A DNA stretch of 48,287 bases from Ophiocordyceps camponoti-saundersi (nom. inval.) (GCA_003339415.1 PDHQ01000263.1:1-48287), one strand, 5' to 3'; counted from the first letter of the stretch, positions 12,595-24,586 are shown. Translations and numbers: made by a program. Notes: generated by a model not told the origin, from the sequence alone.

Positions 12595-13490
12595 CGGATA
12601 ATCCCTCGTAAAGTAGCCTACCTAGCTATAACGTAAATAACGTCCTTTAACTTAACGCTTACTATATTCCTCCGTAAAAATACGGGGAGTAGAATAGCGG
12701 GGTTTTAAACGCTGCCCTCTATACTTACCGCGTTTCTAACCGCGGGAAGAACGCCCTAAGGTTATACTAATCTAGCGGATATCCGTTATAAGTATATTAA
12801 TATCCTAAGCTGCTAGGGAAGGAGTAAGGGAAAAGGGTATTTGACCCTTACTTTCGATCCGGAATAACTTAATATTAATAATAATAAAACGGATATAAGC
12901 TACGGCCGAGATATAATTATTAAGGGGAATATCGCGTTTAAGATAGTAGCGTCGTAACTTAAGGGTAAGTACGCGATATAGATATATTACCTTAATTTTA
13001 TCTACCTATATAATACTTTCTAAAAGCGATAATTATACCTTAAAATAAATAAGGAAATCGGAGAATAACTTAAAGGTACCTTAAGAGAGCTTTTCTAACT
13101 CCGTTATAGCCGTCTAATAGCGGTAGGGGTCGGTAAATATTATATTAAAATACTTAAGGAAGGTCTTAACTTAGTATTAATATTCCTCGCCTCGCTTAAA
13201 AAATAGGGCTACTTTTAACTAAATAATAAGTAATAGATACTAATAAAGGAAAACTTATTAATTATAATTATTACCGATAAAAATATAATCTACTAATAGC
13301 TTATATAATATAAGGGCCCGCTAAGCTAAAAAAAGGGTTTTATCGCTATTAAAGGGAGAGCTAGATAAAAGAGGTTTCTAGCGTAAAAGCTACGGTAAAA
13401 GCTCCGGCTAAAGTTATTAGTATTATATTAAGGAGTAAATAGTATCGCGTTACGCTTATAAGACCTCCTATAGCTTAGAAATTATCGCTT
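12595..13490 (-). pseudogene. gag: Element A gag with CCHC zinc knuckle
   Basis: This is the structural protein that would form the virus-like particle. The minus strand has a Gln-rich N-terminal helix region (LQEVLQA near 13,470), then a segment matching the Ty3/gypsy gag core: FTDPYRYQTAITELEKL near 13,100, GTFKLFSDFLIYF near 13,060, and IKVIYLYRVL with KLRRYYLKRDIPLNNY near 12,930-12,990. Near 12,600-12,645 the pattern YLRYS-VGYFTRDYP matches the zinc knuckle CLRCG-VGHFARDCP with all three Cys and the His changed to Tyr. A plus-strand frame over the same DNA also looks open, but the gag match settles the strand. Confidence 0.88.
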
Positions 13491-13561
13491 ATTACTATTA
13501 TAGCTAGGCGATAATTACCTCTTAAGAGATAGGGTTATCTATCGTAATAATAGTTATTCTA

Positions 13562-13747
13562 TATAAGGGTTTAGCCTCCGGGCTATTTACGAGGAGGTGA
13601 CTTTATTATTTAGAATAACTATAAAGAATTATAGAAAAGGGGTCGTGACGCCTAATAAGGGTAGGCGATCCGCGCGCGCGCTGCGCGCGGAAATAACTAA
13701 TTACCCTATATAACTTAGCTATTCGGGCATAGCCCGAATCCCTTATA
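13562..13747 (-). repeat. Element A LTR (5' LTR in element sense)
   Basis: This is the 186-bp partner of 7,264-7,449, also bounded by TATAAGGG and CCCTTATA. Compared with the other LTR there are about 17 differences, all C/T or G/A. The primer-binding site should lie just inside at about 13,545-13,561 on the minus strand, but RIP has blurred it and no tRNA match was assigned. Confidence 0.96.
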
Positions 13748-13752
13748 AAAAG
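13748..13752. repeat. Target site duplication AAAAG, right copy
   Basis: This is the exact match to 7,259-7,263, directly outside the right LTR of element A. Confidence 0.95.
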
Positions 13753-15100
13753 TTTTATTTTTAAAACTATAATTATTAATATAAATAAATATTAATATTA
13801 AGTATTTTATAATAAAGCTTAGTATTATTTAATATTTAATCTTATTTACTAATATTAACTTACTAAACGTAATATTCTTATATTTTATATATATAAAGGG
13901 GGCGTTTATTAGTTTTTACTATATATTAATATATTCTTATATATTATTAAGGGCGGTAAAGCTTATTTTATATATATTCTCCGGCTATATTAAGATTAAT
14001 TAAAACTTATTTAATACGTTTAGTTAAGAGAAAACTATTAAGTAACTAATATAAGCTTAATTTAAATCTACCTTTAAGTTATAATATAGATAGCTTAGCT
14101 TTACTATATTCTAGTTAATATTATAATAATTATAAACTATCCTTTATGCTATTAAGTCTAGTAAGTATTTTTCTATAAATAATATTTTAGCTACCTATTT
14201 TATATTATTACTAATAAATCGAATAATATTTACCTCCTCTATTATTAAAAATACTTTACTTATAAAAAGTCTTTTTAGTTAGCTATATCTTATTTATTTT
14301 AATATAGCTAACGTAGCTTTTTCCTTTAACTTAATATAGTAAGTAATTAACTATATAGGTTAAATTTCTTTAAAGGTAAAAATAAAATAATCTTTATAAG
14401 TAAAATATAATCTTATAACCCTCTCTCTTTATTTTACTATTTTAACGTAATCTCTTAGCGTAATAAGGCTTTATTTAAACTATATATTAGTTTTCCTTAA
14501 TTAAGATATTTAATAAAGGGCAAATAACTAAGTTTAAGGTAATACCTTTATAAGATATAAGTTTTAAAATACTTATTATTATAATACTTACTTATTTAAA
14601 ATATAATATATAGTTAATATTATATATCTTATTACTTACTTTTATTTTCTCCTAGTTTATTTAATATTAAAAATATTTTAGTAAGCTTATTATATTTAGT
14701 TTATTATAATTATAAATTACTTTTTTTATATTACTTTTATTTTTAGCTATCTTATTTTCCTTTAAGTTAGCTAATTTTATTTCTAGTAACTTTTCTACTC
14801 CTCTAAGCTATTTTAAATACCTAAGTAACTATCTATTTATTAACTCCGGTTTCTCTATTATTTATTTAAAACTTACTACTTTATATATATTTTTCTATAT
14901 AAACTTAAGTAATATTACTTTTACTTACTTACTAATAAATATTACTAGCTTCTGCTAAATTTAAAGCTATAATACTTTATTTACTTTTTTCTATATTATT
15001 TTTAGCTACCTTACTATTTAGCCTTTATAAAAGGTAGCTATAAGTTTTTTAAAGAGTTTTTTTTTACTTAAAAGGCTAGTTATTTTATAATAGTAGATAT
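13753..15100 (-). pseudogene. Element B continued: upstream part of Ty3/gypsy pol or gag
   Basis: Because element A is inserted between 7,263 and 13,748, the minus-strand coding region of element B must continue here. By position it should hold the N-terminal half of RT, protease and gag. RIP is too heavy for me to confirm any motif, so the assignment rests on continuity across the target duplication. The right limit is the LINE 5' end at 15,123. No LTR for element B was found. Confidence 0.5.
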
Positions 15101-15399
15101 AATTTAACTTTTTATAATAACGGGATAGGACCTATTATTTAATATTCCGCTCGCTATAATATATTTATTATTAAGGAGACGATAATAGCGCTTATAGCGG
15201 CTAAAGCTAGGGCCCGAGGAACGGGCGATACTCCTATAATTGTAAATAGGGGGTCGCGGGGACTAAGTTAGTCCTCGTAATATCCTTAGTCCGGCTAAGG
15301 GTAATATAATAATAATATTAAAATAAATAAAGTAATAAACTAAGCATAGTGCCTTAGTAACTATAATATAAAGGATATATATAGTAAGCTTATTATAAT

Positions 15400-16600
15400 A
15401 ATACTAGCCGCGGCGTTTTCCGAAATATAAGATATTATAATAGCTCTTAAGGCTAAACTTTATAAAAAATATATAGCTACCTCGGATTAGACTAAAACCC
15501 GACTTTTACTTAAGATTACTAAGTTAATTAAGAAAAAAATTATTAAAGCTATATAGAAAGCCCTCCTATTAATAGCTAATTTTAATACTAATTAAGCTTA
15601 CTTAATATAAGTATTTATAGCTATTAATAGATATATAATAGTTAAACTTATCTTAAGCTACTTTAATAAAGAAGTTATTATATTTATAAAGAATATTATA
15701 ATTAATATAAATACTTTATAACTAATATTATAAAAAATTATATAGGCTACGAATATAGCTTTAAAATATAAAGCTATATTAATAATATAATAGCTCCTTA
15801 GTAAGGATATTATAATTATATTTTATCTAAAATATAAAAAGCAAGTAGCTTTAATTAAGTAGATTCTTATTATTTTCGGAGAGAAAGCGGTTTATAGTTA
15901 GAGGGCTTACTTTATTATAGCGAAAAGAGTATATATAAAGGCCGCTTATAGTAACTAAGACGCACTTATATAATAAATTAAAAAGGTTAATAAAGTTAAA
16001 ATTACCTAAGTTTAAGCTCTCTAGCCTTATAATAAGGGAGCTATATATATATACTTAATATTAAGAGTTATTAATATAATAAACACTAATAAACTTATAT
16101 AAAATAAACTTATAATAAATATAAAAATCTTCTAAGTTAAAGTTTATAATAATATAATATAGCTTTAATAGTATTACTAATATTATTAATTTAAATATAT
16201 AGCGAAATATTACCGCGAATAACTATATTATAGCTTTTATATAGCCGCAGCGTACTTAGAAAAGGAGGGCGTATACCTAGCTTTAGCTAAAAATAAAACT
16301 AAAAGCTATATTTTTTATAAGGGATATTACGCCTTATAGTCTTAAGACTATCTTACTTCGAAGGCGTATTAAAATTAAATATATAGTAACTACGCTTATT
16401 AATTATATAAGTTTTAAAATTACTTATAGCTATTTTAATCTTAATTTAGTAATAGCTTTATTAAAGTTTAGTCCTAGAAGTAATCTCTCCCGCCCTTATT
16501 ATAATTATAAGCTATAATTTAATTTAATATAAATAAGGACTTTAGTCCGGTATTAAAAAGGGGCTATAGTAAGACTAATATTACTTTTAATACTTAAGGA
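15400..16600 (+). pseudogene. LINE copy 1 ORF1 (nucleic-acid-binding protein)
   Basis: This is the first ORF of a Tad1-type LINE, thought to coat the element RNA. The plus frame has a charged N-terminal part (a KLIKK segment near 15,520) and a conserved block near 15,868-15,935 reading FGEKAVYS-RAYFIIAKRV, like the VKDRTYPVVV-type block of fungal LINE ORF1 proteins. A zinc-knuckle-like pattern with Cys and His changed to Tyr (YIFYKGYYA, then DY) lies near 16,307-16,352. The same blocks recur in copies 2 and 3. Limits are approximate. Confidence 0.75.
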
Positions 16601-16639
16601 GGATAGGGAGCTAGTAAGGGATAAAGAGCCCTTTTATTT

Positions 16640-19190
16640 ACTTTAATATAATCGTAAACTTTTACCTTATCCGCTTTTAATAAAGATTAAAACCCTTTTT
16701 TAAAATATATAAAAGCGTAATTATCTTATATATATAACGCTTTATAGCTTAGTTAGCTACGATTTTATTTATATATAGGAATTATAATATAACTAATTTA
16801 GTCGCTTATTACTCTTAAGTATCTTACCGTATAAACTTATAAATTTTAATAGCTAAGTAATTTTCTATATTTATAAATAATTAAACTTTTCCCTTTAAAC
16901 CCCCCTTACCGCCCTTAATATAATATTTATTCTCTTCTATACCTTACTTTTATTATAAATTATATTTACCTACTCGCCCTTATTAATAATTAAGTTAAGT
17001 CCCCTTTTTTAAAAAGATATTATCTACCTTAACCTTAGCCTAATAGCTACCTTTTTATATAACGATTTTAACTTTTACTACCCTTCTTAAGATTATTATA
17101 AATAGTCCTCCCCTAAAATATCTAACTTTCTTAAGCTAGCGATTAGCTTTTAACTTAGCCTTTTTACGCCCTTAAGTAAGGTTACTTAGAAAATATATAA
17201 TAAGTAAATTAGAACTATTAACTTAGCTTAGGCGACGCTTAATTACTAAGCGATATAATTAGGGAATAATTTTAACCTTATAAGCTTTAATTATATTTTA
17301 TAAATTATCTTTATTAATACTAATCTTTATTTTAATATAACTTTACTAAAATATAACGCTCTTTTTACTTAGATATCTTTATAGCTAAAATATAAAACTA
17401 ACTTAAATTAAACTTATATTTTATTATAATACTTAAAAAGCGTAAAAATATAGTTACCTTACTTTATAATTAGCTAGAAATAATAATAGAAATAATAATA
17501 CTAGTATATATTTAAACTTACTTTATAACGTAAAATTAGTAAAACTAAGTAACGGCTATTATTATAATAGTTACGAAAAAAGCTTAGCGCTATTAGTATA
17601 CTAATTTTACTAACTCTTATTAGTAAGATTATTAAGAAGCGATAAAGGTATAAAAGTTAATAATTAACGCGGCACGCTATAGCGCTTAGCGTAACTTCCT
17701 TAATAATATCTTCGTAAAATCGTTAATTTTTTAAATTATAGAATATTAAGCTTAGCTATAAAGCTAGGCCGCGCTTAAGCTAATATATATTCTTATATTT
17801 TAAAAATACTTAGAGTTAATATTAATAATTACCTTTTCTAATAAGGTAACCTTACTTAGCTAATAATTCTTCCTAGCTTTTACTAATTTAGCCCCTTTAC
17901 TTACTTTAAATAATCCCTTCCCTCCCTTTTATATTAAGCGTATTATTATTATAGAAAACGTTTACTTTACTCTTTTTTTAATTATTTTTTAGAAATTAGC
18001 TAGCTTTAATAAGATTCTAGTTAAGTTTCTAAAAAAATATAAACCCCCCCTTATTTAAGTTTTCTAAAAAATCTTCTAAAGCTATATTAATAATAGTTAT
18101 TTTTTATTATAATTTAAAATCTCTAATATTATAATTATCTAAAAAGTAAGCAAATTACTAGCTATATATTATATCTTTAGTAAATATAAGCTAATTTTAC
18201 TCCTTAATATAATAAGGAAGGTTTTAAAGATAATTATAGCTAAGAAAATTATATTAATAGTAGAGGAGGCCCGAATCCTCCTTAATAGCTAAATAAGTAA
18301 TAAATTATAGCGCTTTACTAATATAATAGTTTTTATACTTATTAAAATAATTAAGATAATTTAAAACTAAGGCGGCACTACCTTACTCCTTTTACTAAAC
18401 TTTATTAAGGCTTTTAACTATATCTCTTATAATAAGTTAATTATTATTATAAACTATTTAAGCTTTCTTAAATAAGTTATAGCGTTTATTTAATTATATT
18501 TTATAAACTATATCTTAAGACTTAAATTTAACTATAAACTTAATAATACTTTTTTAATTTAGTAAAAGGTCCCTTAAGGGTTTTTTATATTATTAGTCCT
18601 CTTCCTTTTATATATATCCTTACTATATAAACGCTTAAACTTAATATTAATTCTCTTTATAATAAAGTTTATAAATAATATTAATATCCTTAATATTAAA
18701 TATAATAAGGCTTAAGTATTACTCTAACTTAAGCGTATATAGCGAATTTATAAATAATAAGCTTTAGAATATAAAATAACTTTTTAGCTAGCTAAAAGTA
18801 AGTTAATATATTTTATAAAGGTAAGGATAGTAAATATAATTAAGTTTTAGCTTAAAGTTATAATAATATAACTAATATAAGAGGCGTAATTTCTAAGGGT
18901 TTAGTTATATTATAAGCTATATTAAAAATCTTACTTTTTAAAACTTACTACTAAGCTTAAGCGCTAATACCTAGCCCTTACTAAGATTATAGCGTTAATA
19001 TAAAGCTATACCTTATTAAAAGTAAGGGAAGTTTATATTAAAGCTATTAAATTAGCTATTATATTTAATATAACTTAGTTCGCTTTACTTATATAGCTAG
19101 GGGGGATATTATATAGCCTTATTATAAAGGCCTTAGCTATAAAGTAATTTAAATACCTTTAAGTTATTATTAAGGCTTATAAGGCTACCC
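16640..19190 (+). pseudogene. LINE copy 1 ORF2 (endonuclease region and reverse transcriptase), truncated
   Basis: This is the second LINE ORF. The region near 16,650-17,700 should be the endonuclease by position, but no catalytic motif was certain. RT is clear: LLLNFIKAFNYISYNKL near 18,390-18,440 (family DF-KAFD-VSHNKL), VP-GFF near 18,565, and FINNINIL near 18,667-18,693, where the family has F-DD-N. Both catalytic Asp are Asn because GAT in TGAT context became AAT. The frame is lost at 19,190, before the Cys-rich C-terminal domain seen in copies 2 and 3. Confidence 0.88.
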
Positions 19191-20172
19191 TTAATACGAT
19201 TACTTTACTATTAAAAAATAAGCTTAGCGGCTATATAATAAGCTTACTTATTATAACTAAGGACTCCTAAAATAAATTATTTCTAATTAAGATTTAAAGT
19301 TTATATCTAAGTTTTAAAAACCTTATAATTTACTTTTAGCACTAAACTCCTAATATTAACTATATATTACCTATAAACTAATAGTTTATCTAAAAGATAA
19401 AACTAAACTAATAAAATCACTTTTAGATTCTTCGTTACTAATTTCTAGATAAAATAATAAATTAACGCCTTACTAGCTTTTTAATCTTTACTTAATAACT
19501 CCTTCTCCTTAATTATTAAAACTACGCTAAGTAAATTACTTATTAGATTCCGGATAGATAATAGTCTTTATTATTTAAGTAATTAAGCTTTTTTTAAATT
19601 TAGAGAAATATTAAAAGATAAGGTAATTATCTTTATTACCTATACCTAAGCTATAATAAAAAGATAATATAATAAAAAATACCGGAAGCTTAAGTTTAAG
19701 CTTAGTAATTAAGTTTAGCTAAAATTTAGGAAAGGATATTTTATTCCTAATTAATAAGTAGCGAAGCTTTTAGAATAGTAAACTAGGCCTTTTTACGTAA
19801 TTAAAAGAATTAGTTATTTAACTTATTAACTAAATCTTTATAACTTTATAAATATCTATCTTATTATATTAGTTATATAACTTTAACTAGCTAATATTTT
19901 AGGAGAATAACTTAGTTTTAAGCCTAATATTAATAATTATAAGATTAAATAAATCCTTAATAAGAGAAAAGTTAAAAAAAAGTAAGGTGCTACTTAAATA
20001 AAATACCTTATATATTAGAAAAGATACCTAAGTAATAATAATTAGTAAGTAGCTAAGAAGGACTTTTAATAAAAGGAGATAATCGAAGAATTTAAAAAAG
20101 AAAAAAATAAGTTAGAAGCTAGGCTAGAAATTACTAAGAAAAAATATATAAATATTTTTAAAAAGTACTAGC
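19191..20172 (+). pseudogene. Element C: chromovirus pol C-terminus (integrase core, SH3-like domain, chromodomain)
   Basis: The plus strand carries the end of a Ty3/gypsy pol. From about 19,245 a TKDS segment (family TDRDxRF) starts the second half of the integrase core, and ALLAFQSLLNNSFS-like sequence follows near 19,470-19,510. The integrase C-terminal domain reads RKLKFKLSN then LKFRKGYFIPN near 19,684-19,760 and RPFYVIKRISYL near 19,785-19,820. A chromodomain remnant lies at about 19,940-20,085 (IKYLIY-KRYL, then VAKKDF), followed in the same frame by a charged coiled coil (IEEFKKEKNKLEARLEITKK) to about 20,172. Everything upstream of 19,191, including RT and gag, is missing and replaced by LINE copy 1. 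Confidence 0.88.
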
Positions 20173-20261
20173 TATTAAAATAAGGTAAATAAATTACCTA
20201 GTAATAAACGCGTAATATTTTTAGGAAATAATAAACCTAATATATTACTATTTATATTAAA

Positions 20262-20465
20262 TTTCCCTTTATTTTCCTACCTTTTTTCTCTTATTTCCTT
20301 TATCTCTTATTTATCCTCTCTTATTCCCCTTTATATTACCTATCTTTATTATATCTTCCTATATATTAGTTTTTATCCCCCTTATAGTTATTTCTTTTTA
20401 TCTTCTAATTTCTTTTATTATCTTTATATTATTTCTCTTCTTTTATACTTAAGATTAATCCTCCT
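20262..20465 (+). promoter_or_regulatory. Long C/T-rich tract, promoter-like
   Basis: About 200 bp of almost pure pyrimidine on the plus strand (TTCCTTTATCTCTTATTTAT type) lies after the end of element C and before a long candidate frame. Such tracts are common in fungal promoters and may also mark an LTR. The two were not distinguished. Confidence 0.45.
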
Positions 20466-20599
20466 TATAGTAATCCTTATTATTCTTATAATAAGATATA
20501 TTATAAGTTATTTTACGAATAACTAATTTATACTCCCCTTATACTTATATTTAAAAGCTTTAAAAAAGCTATTTAGCTATTCGGAAACTTTATAGAACT

Positions 20600-22140
20600 T
20601 TAATATTTATTTAAATCGCTCGCTTATAAGTTTAATAATTAAAAATCGAATAATTATATAACTTTTATTACTTAGAAATAAGTATTATAAAAGAAGGGAT
20701 ATAATCTATTATTTAGTAAATTAAATAGTTATATTTATTATATCGATAAAAAAGTAAAAAGGTAAGCTAATAAAAAATAACTTCTTAATAATAAAAATTA
20801 TAATTTTAAATATTTACTTTTAGATAATAAATACTCTAGCTCTAATTACTCCTTACTTAATATTTTTAAGAATATAGCGCTTAAACGTTTTGCTCGATAA
20901 ACTACCGCGGTATCTTTTTCTATTATTAGCTTTACCTTCGAAATATTAGCTACCTTATTAAAAAGCTATGCCTAACCTCCTTTACTATACTCCCTTATTA
21001 ATATTAAAAATAATATCTTTCTATAATCTAATTAGCTTAGAAAGAATTATTATAACGCTTACGCGTTATTAAAAGTTATAAAAAATTATATTAAAAGCCT
21101 TATTACCGGGTAAATTTATTAGGAGTTAGAGGAGTTAGAGGAGATTAAGAGAATCTTAGCTATTATTTCTTATACTAATTACCTTAGTAAGATAAAAAGA
21201 ATAATATTAGTAATTATAGAAAAGGAAACTAAAGTTAAAAAAGCCGCTTCTATTTTTAGAAAATCTTTAGTAAGGCGTTTTATTACTCCTCCTACTCCTA
21301 CTTAATAAAGTATTCTTAAAACCCTTAATAAGTAAACTTACTTTACCTTTTAATAATTTAAAACCCTTATAATAGTTTTTAAAACCGCAATCTAATTTTA
21401 AAAGGTTTTAGAAGCTAAAAAAGTTAAAAAAGCTAATAATAACTTCTTAATAACTTATTATAATAGTTTAATCTAAGTTATTAAATACTCGCTTACTTTT
21501 TTTATAATATATTATAATAAATAAGCTTTAGTATTTTAAGATATAGATATTACTTTAATTTAAGTAACTTATTTTAATAAGTACCTTACTAAATATAATA
21601 TTTCCCTTAGCTTAAGTTATATAGCGAAAATATTTAATATTAGTAATAAATAAGTTATTAATTTTCCTATCTTAATACTTATTTTATTTAATACCTTAGC
21701 TTTTAAGAACTTATTAATTAATATTTATAAAATCGCTATATTTATTAATAAGAAATTAGCACTTAATAATTTAGGTAAGATATTAAAATTTTATAAAAAG
21801 AACTAATAAGACTCTTATATTTATATAAGAGAATAGATATATCTATTTAATAAGGGTATTATTACTTTACTTCTAGCTATTACTATTAGTTATATACTCT
21901 CCTTAGCTTAAAGCGATATTATTAGAAATAAGATAACTTTAAACCTTAATAGTATTCCTATTTTTAATATTTTAAATTTAATAAAAATAGCTCCTAATAA
22001 TATTACTAAGAAGCTATATAGTTAGAAAAGTAGCTTAGTTAAACTTTCTAATAGTGCTAAATATATTATAACTATTAAGCTTATTAACGCTAATCTATTT
22101 ATCGATATAATAATAAATATAAACTCTTTATAGCTTTCCG
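20600..22140 (+). pseudogene. Ruined open frame of about 510 codons, product not recognised
   Basis: In the plus frame with codon starts divisible by three, the sequence is open for about 1.5 kb except for TAA and TAG, the RIP-type stops. It shows protein-like composition: charged and amphipathic stretches such as LEELEEIKRILAIIS near 21,126-21,170 and IEKETKVKKAASIFRKSLVRRF near 21,220-21,285, then alternating hydrophobic blocks up to about 22,140. A long C/T-rich tract lies upstream. It follows a chromovirus but has no gag or pol motif that I can name, so it may be a captured gene, the gag of another element or an unknown transposon protein. The frame ends near a perfect 11-bp inverted repeat. 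Confidence 0.45.
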
Positions 22141-22198
22141 TATAGCTTTAGTATAAACCGTAGCGGATATATATTAATAACGCGCTTTATACGGAAAG
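22134..22198. repeat. Inverted repeat with 11-bp perfect arms
   Basis: CTTTCCGTATA (22,134-22,144) and TATACGGAAAG (22,188-22,198) are perfect reverse complements separated by 43 bases. They lie at the end of the unrecognised plus-strand frame. They could be a terminator hairpin or a relic of terminal inverted repeats. Confidence 0.7.
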
Positions 22199-24586
22199 TA
22201 TATATTATATTATTTAACTATTAATAAGTAATAGCTATTAATTCTATTTATTTATTAATATATAATAGATTTTTAAGTTATTTTACTATTAATATATAAT
22301 AGTAATATATTCTCTAAGCTTAGGTAAGAACCTTATAAATTAGTATATTTTTAATATTACTTTCTAATATTTTTATAATATAATACTAATTATATATTAT
22401 TTTTTCCTTATACTTTATACGCTATAAATAAAGAAAGAATATTAGCTATAATAAGAAGGCTAAGTAAAGCTTATTTATTATAAACTACTTGCGATATACG
22501 CTTAAAAATAAGTATAAACTATTCGTAATATAGTTAACTTTACTATTATTCTTAATATCTTAAACGCCTCTATTTTCGTAAAGTATACTATACTTAAAGC
22601 TATAAACTATATCTTTTACGCTAATTATAGTAAGATTATCTATATTCGCTTTTATATTATTACTATAACTTATATATTTAAATAATAAGGATAGTAAAAT
22701 ATTTCCTTTATTTTATTCTTTTAGTTTATATATTATATTACGTTTTTCTTATTCTTATTTTCGTTTCTTAATATTATAATACTCTTAACTATAATATATA
22801 TTCTTTTATATATATCTAATATATATTATAATTCTCTTTTATTATTCTTATCTTATTTTTTTATTTCTTTCCTACTTTATATAAATTAATTTAGTTTTTT
22901 ATATATAGATCCCCGATAATATTCCTTATTTATAATTAAATATAATTATTAAAGTTACTATAGAAAAGCTTTTAAATATAATAATAGTTTCTTAAATAAT
23001 ATAAAGAGTTAATAAGGCTATTAGAATTCTTTTCGGGCCCGGGGAGTTAATACGGGATATATAATAATACCTTTATAAATCGCTTAACCTCTTATAATAT
23101 TTTACTAAAATTTCCCCCTTTAGGATTTTACTTAGATTTCCCCTAGAAACTTTATTACTATTTTAATTCTTAAAAGACTTTTACTTATACTTATACTTTT
23201 TATAGTAGCTATTTTATAATCTTATAATTAGTAGCTAGCTTATCTCCCTCTTTTATATACTATATCTAGTAATATATACGCTTACTAGAAGATTATATAT
23301 ATAAGCGTATATTAAGCGGTATAAGATTAGGCGAAAGATATATATATTACTTAACCTTAAAGGTTTATAAACTAAAGCTTTATATATACCGCCCCTCTTT
23401 CTTTTTTAGCGCTAACTAGAAACTAATAATAGCTAAAGCGGAAACGCTAAAAAGCGAATATAATAATACCCCTTTTTCTAACTTTAACTTTATACTTATT
23501 TATAACTTTACTATAATAATTTAGCTATTTTTCGGGATTAGCTATTATAAGGTTTATTATAAGATAGTAAAACCTTTATATATACTTAAGTTATACTAAT
23601 AAGGCCTTAATAAATTAAATTATTAAGGCTATTTTAATTAAATATAAGGATTTAGTTTATAATAATAATAATAGCTAAAAGAATAAATAAGCTATATAAA
23701 CTTTATACCGAACTTAGTTTACGCGTATTTTTACTACCGTAAAGTCCGCTTTAAGGGAAATATTAGCTTCTAAATTACTAATTAATACTTAACTTATTAA
23801 ATATATAGAGTACTAGGCGCGGACGGGGTCCGACTTAAAGCTAAGGTAACGCTTAAGGGGAGGGTTTTACTCCGAGTCCTCCGGTTTTTCCCCCTTTTAG
23901 AATATATATAGGATAGTTCTAAGCTATATAAGGCATATTAGCGTATAAATTATTATTATTATAATATATTTACTACTTTTATATTAATAAGAATTCCTTA
24001 ATATTATATATTTAAATACTTATTATTTAAAAAAAACTAAGAGGAGAAGCCTTTACTATTTTATTCTTATAAAGGGTTATTATTAGTTATTAAGTAGAAG
24101 AATATAAACTAGTAGAGGGCTTATCTTATTAGCTTATCTTTATCTTCTTTAGATTTTAACTTATTTAAAGTATTCTTATTATCGCTTTTTTCTTCGCTTT
24201 TAAAATTAGCTAAGAAGGTAGAAAACTTCTTTTTTAGAATGCTTTTAAATTTTTAAGTACGCTTAAACTACTCCTTAGTTACCTTTCTTTCTTATTCTAT
24301 ATAATATATTAACTAATATCTTTCTTTATTATAAATAAAATATTTCTTCTTTTATATATTAAGCTAAATTTCCTTTTATATAAGTTTAATATTAAGTATA
24401 TATAAGCTCTTAGTCTTAATACTAGAGTATATTTTATTAAAATAATATATTACTTTATTAACGATATCTTTTATAGTAAATTAATACGATAATATATAAG
24501 TAAAGTATATTTTAAGTAAGGACTATAATTCCGCTTAAAGCGTTTTAACCTTAGTTATAAGCTTAAAAAGAGTATAGTTTAGCTTT
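22199..24586. other. RIP-mutated DNA, no gene recognised; contains a hairpin and a G+C-rich patch
   Basis: No domain was recognised on either strand. A perfect inverted repeat, ATATACGCTTA (23,274-23,284) and TAAGCGTATAT (23,302-23,312), has a 17-base loop. A G+C-rich patch lies at about 23,813-23,900 in otherwise A+T-rich DNA. This stretch was continuous with 31,248 onward before LINE copy 2 inserted. Confidence 0.55.

Larger units (their letters stand above)
7264..13747 (-). mobile_element. Element A: complete Ty3/gypsy chromovirus, RIP-inactivated
   Basis: This is a 6,484-bp LTR retrotransposon on the minus strand. It has two 186-bp LTRs, a 5-bp target duplication and, from right to left, gag with a zinc knuckle, RT, RNase H, integrase with an HHCC zinc domain, and a chromodomain. 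The gene order places it in Ty3/gypsy and the chromodomain makes it a chromovirus, a group whose integrase is directed to modified chromatin. The two LTRs differ at about 17 positions, all transitions, with no indel, so the age comes from RIP rather than ordinary drift. It is inserted into older element B. It also carries a possible extra reading frame on the opposite strand between pol and the 3' LTR. Confidence 0.97.
15123..19190 (+). mobile_element. Tad1-type LINE copy 1, truncated at its 3' side
   Basis: This is collinear with LINE copies 2 and 3 from the shared 5' sequence GGATAGGACC to the end of the RT region, where the match stops sharply at GCTACCC (19,190). The next bases belong to the integrase of an unrelated chromovirus. 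LINEs normally lose their 5' end at insertion, so loss of the 3' third points to later deletion or recombination. It contains ORF1 and most of ORF2. No target duplication can be tested because the 3' end is missing. Confidence 0.93.

Noticed and set aside
12900..13560. A plus-strand frame with few RIP-type stops over the right end of element A
   Set aside because: The minus strand over the same bases matches Ty3/gypsy gag in order and content, including the zinc knuckle further on, so the plus frame is a shadow.
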